Below, one piece after another: positions 43,632-45,311 of a stretch of 45,311 bases of DNA (its first letter is position 1; each line of letters begins with the position of its first letter). Source of the stretch: Polyangiaceae bacterium (GTDB taxonomy: Bacteria > Myxococcota_A > Polyangia > Polyangiales > Polyangiaceae). Under the pieces are notes generated by a model. That model had not been told where the DNA came from. It did no database searches and worked only from the letters and a program-made list of their open reading frames with translations. Location: the NCBI GenBank assembly GCA_023150915.1, contig JAKLKA010000046.1, positions 1-45,311 on the forward strand, read 5' to 3'. The translations under genes were made by a program, and so were the position numbers.

Positions 43632-45062
43632 ATGAATCGCTGGGTCGCAGTCGTTCTCACGCTGGGTCTCACCGCCACCGCCTGCGGGGGCAACGACTCG
43701 AGCGGCGGTGGCTCGGGCGGCAGCTCGGGCGGCAGCGGTGGGGCCGGCGGCGTGGGCGGTGGCAGCAACGACCCGCTGGTGCTGGTGCCCCCGGTGGCGC
43801 TCGAGGCCAAGCTGGCCGACTGCCCGTCAGCGTTTCAGACCGCTCCCGAGAGCGGGCAGCACTCCGGCTTCGACGTCGGCGGTGAACCCCGCAGCTTCTA
43901 CCTGCAGCTGTCGGCGGCGGCAGCGGACCGCTTCCCAGGGCCACGCCCGCTGATGGTCGCCTTCAACGGCACCGGCGAAAACGGCAAGGCGATTTACAAC
44001 CGCGCCAAGCTCCAGAGCTTCGTCGACGCAGGGTTCATCGTGGTCGCGCCCGACAGCGCGGGCCACGGCACCATCTGGCCGGTGTGGGACGGCATGCGCG
44101 AGGCCAAAGACGAGAGCCTGCCCAACAAGGACCTGGAGTACTTCGATCAGCTGGTGAAGTGCATCGCCGCCCACCACCCGGTCGATGCAAAGCGCATCTA
44201 CGTCTCGGGGCACTCGGCGGGCGGCATCTTCACCAACCGCGTGCTGCGCGCCCGGTCCAGCCTGGTGGCCGGCGGGATCCCTGCCTCGGGGATCTTCGAC
44301 CTCACGGCGCCCAGCCCGGCGCCCGCCATCGACGGCGTGGCGGTGCTGGTCACCTGGGGTGGCGACAACGACGCTTACAGCGGCAGCGCCGGCGGCAAGA
44401 CCGTGCCGAGCGTGAACTTCGTGGAGCAAGCCGCGCTGGCCAGCCAGCACTACGAGGCCAAGGCCGAGCAGGTGCACTGCCGCGGAAAGAACCTGGGGCA
44501 CGCCTGGCTCGACGGCGCGAACCCCTGGATGATCGACTACCTCTTGGCGCACCCCAAGGGCCTGGCCCAGGGCAGCCCGTGGAAGTATGCGGCGCCCGCC
44601 GCGAGCGAAGAGTTCGAGTGCGTGGAGGGCGCGGCGACCTTCGTCAACCCGAACGCGGTGAGTTGCGGCTCGACCGCCACGGCCAAGTGCCAGACGTACT
44701 GCCAGTTCATCGGCGACTGCGCGGTCGAGAACGCCACGGTCGAGCCGGTGCTGGGCCCCCAGCTCGAGACCCTGGGCTTCGGCGGGGACAAGCATTTGCA
44801 GTGCGGCGGGTGTCTCTCGAAGTGCGAAGCCGATGCCAGCGCCGGCGGCGCCAACGACACCGGCGTGCTCGACTGCTTCTCCGCCGAAGCCTCGGGCGCA
44901 AAGTGTGCTGGCGGCGTCGACGGGGCCATGCCGTTCATCGACGGCGCGAACAAGTGCTGTAAAGACAAGACGAGCAGCAAGCTGTGCACCTCGCTCTGCA
45001 CGGCGATCAACGCCAACACCGTCGCGGCGGCGTTGTTCAGCTCGTGTGCCGCTTGGCCCTGA
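43632..45062 (+). CDS. Esterase-fold lipoprotein with Cys-rich C-terminal domain
   Basis: A 476-residue lipoprotein (lipobox TATAC, Cys18), then Gly/Ser linker (about 20-45). An alpha/beta-hydrolase domain (about 60-310) is of the polyhydroxybutyrate-depolymerase/feruloyl-esterase kind: FIVVAPDSAGHG, the nucleophile elbow VSGHSAGGIFTN, a middle VLVTWGGDNDAYSG and a late NLGHAWLDGANPWM that would supply Asp and His. The C-terminal 150 residues have about eighteen cysteines (CQTYCQFIGDC, CGGCLSKCEAD, NKCCKDKTSSKLC) and look like a disulphide-knitted binding domain. A secreted polymer or ester hydrolase is probable; substrate unknown. Confidence 0.82.
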   Translation: MNRWVAVVLTLGLTATACGGNDSSGGGSGGSSGGSGGAGGVGGGSNDPLVLVPPVALEAKLADCPSAFQTAPESGQHSGFDVGGEPRSFYLQLSAAAADRFPGPRPLMVAFNGTGENGKAIYNRAKLQSFVDAGFIVVAPDSAGHGTIWPVWDGMREAKDESLPNKDLEYFDQLVKCIAAHHPVDAKRIYVSGHSAGGIFTNRVLRARSSLVAGGIPASGIFDLTAPSPAPAIDGVAVLVTWGGDNDAYSGSAGGKTVPSVNFVEQAALASQHYEAKAEQVHCRGKNLGHAWLDGANPWMIDYLLAHPKGLAQGSPWKYAAPAASEEFECVEGAATFVNPNAVSCGSTATAKCQTYCQFIGDCAVENATVEPVLGPQLETLGFGGDKHLQCGGCLSKCEADASAGGANDTGVLDCFSAEASGAKCAGGVDGAMPFIDGANKCCKDKTSSKLCTSLCTAINANTVAAALFSSCAAWP

Positions 45063-45082
45063 GCGCTCGGAAACCCGAACCC

Positions 45083-45311
45083 ATGAGAAACCTCGGCCCC
45101 GCGTGCGTGCTGCTCGTTCTGTCTCTGGCACCCGCGTGCGGAAGCGACGACGACGAGGGAGCGTCCGGAACCGGCGGCGGAACGGGCGGCAGCCTCGCCG
45201 GGGGCGGCGGCTGGCCATCGGGGGGCGCGGCGGGCGCGCCCGACGACGGCGGAGCGGGCGCACCCAGCGGCGGCGGCGCACCCGGCGGCGGCGGCGCACC
45301 CGGCGGCGGCG
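45083..45311 (+). CDS. Gly/Ala-rich lipoprotein, N-terminal part (runs off window)
   Basis: Starts at ATG 45083, 20 bases after the esterase stop. The signal peptide MRNLGPACVLLVLSLAPAC has its lipobox Cys at residue 19, followed by DDDEGA and a Gly/Ala/Pro linker that continues to the edge. The last 40 or so bases are repeats of an 18-base GGCGGCGGCGCACCCGGC unit encoding GGGAPG. The functional domain is beyond the window. It is very probably co-transcribed with the esterase. Confidence 0.8.
   Translation, partial: MRNLGPACVLLVLSLAPACGSDDDEGASGTGGGTGGSLAGGGGWPSGGAAGAPDDGGAGAPSGGGAPGGGGAPGGG

Overview
The window reads as one contig from a very GC-rich chromosome, most probably a myxobacterium (Myxococcota, order Polyangiales or a relative). 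I infer this from the number of secreted lipoproteins whose lipobox cysteine is followed by a Gly/Ser-rich linker (8573, 9102, 17770, 21445, 43632 and 45083), from the cysteine-rich 'CGDG...CDDGN' repeats and fibro-slime domain of one 1253-residue lipoprotein, from a membrane Ser/Thr kinase next to a TPR-PEGA protein, and from GTG starts. The species cannot be fixed from the sequence. No rRNA, complete tRNA or CRISPR array was seen, and no gap between genes exceeds about 300 bases.

Positions 1-2508 look like the end of an integrated mobile island. An IS3-family element runs off the left edge and has cut into a tcmP gene, whose 3' part survives. Opposite it lies a tight minus-strand operon of four small genes, joined by three successive ATGA overlaps, that ends in a stand-alone M41-like zinc protease. 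The island stops at a 42-base 3' fragment of a tRNA-Arg(CCU) gene (2467-2508), the expected footprint of a tRNA-targeting integrase. Just beyond it is debris: a BrnA-like antitoxin, a BrnT toxin lacking its N-terminal half, and a probable pYEATS domain that meets the BrnT fragment head-on.

From 3219 on the content looks chromosomal. It comprises a LysR regulator divergent from a YceI lipoprotein; hypothetical envelope proteins including a DUF4139 protein; the DUF4215/fibro-slime adhesin-like lipoprotein; a hemolysin III/PAQR protein; and a three-gene acyl-CoA carboxylase operon (biotin carboxylase, GcdA-like carboxyltransferase, biotin carrier). Next come a beta-lactamase-fold/NamZ fusion for peptidoglycan turnover, a ChaN-like lipoprotein, an rsgA operon, a DUF4345 protein, an alpha/beta-hydrolase lipoprotein and an 841-residue lipoprotein of unknown role.

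The right third has two themes. One is ion homeostasis: a CASTOR/POLLUX-type channel divergent from a Kup potassium transporter with a long Glu/Pro-rich N-terminal extension. The other is a compact five-gene minus-strand operon (42087 to 35456) encoding a transmembrane Ser/Thr kinase, a TPR-PEGA protein, a beta-propeller lipoprotein, an arrestin-like protein and a leucine-rich-repeat lipoprotein. This could be an envelope sensing or scaffolding system; I do not recognise it as a described set. The window closes with a soluble transhydrogenase (sthA), an esterase lipoprotein and the start of another Gly-rich lipoprotein.
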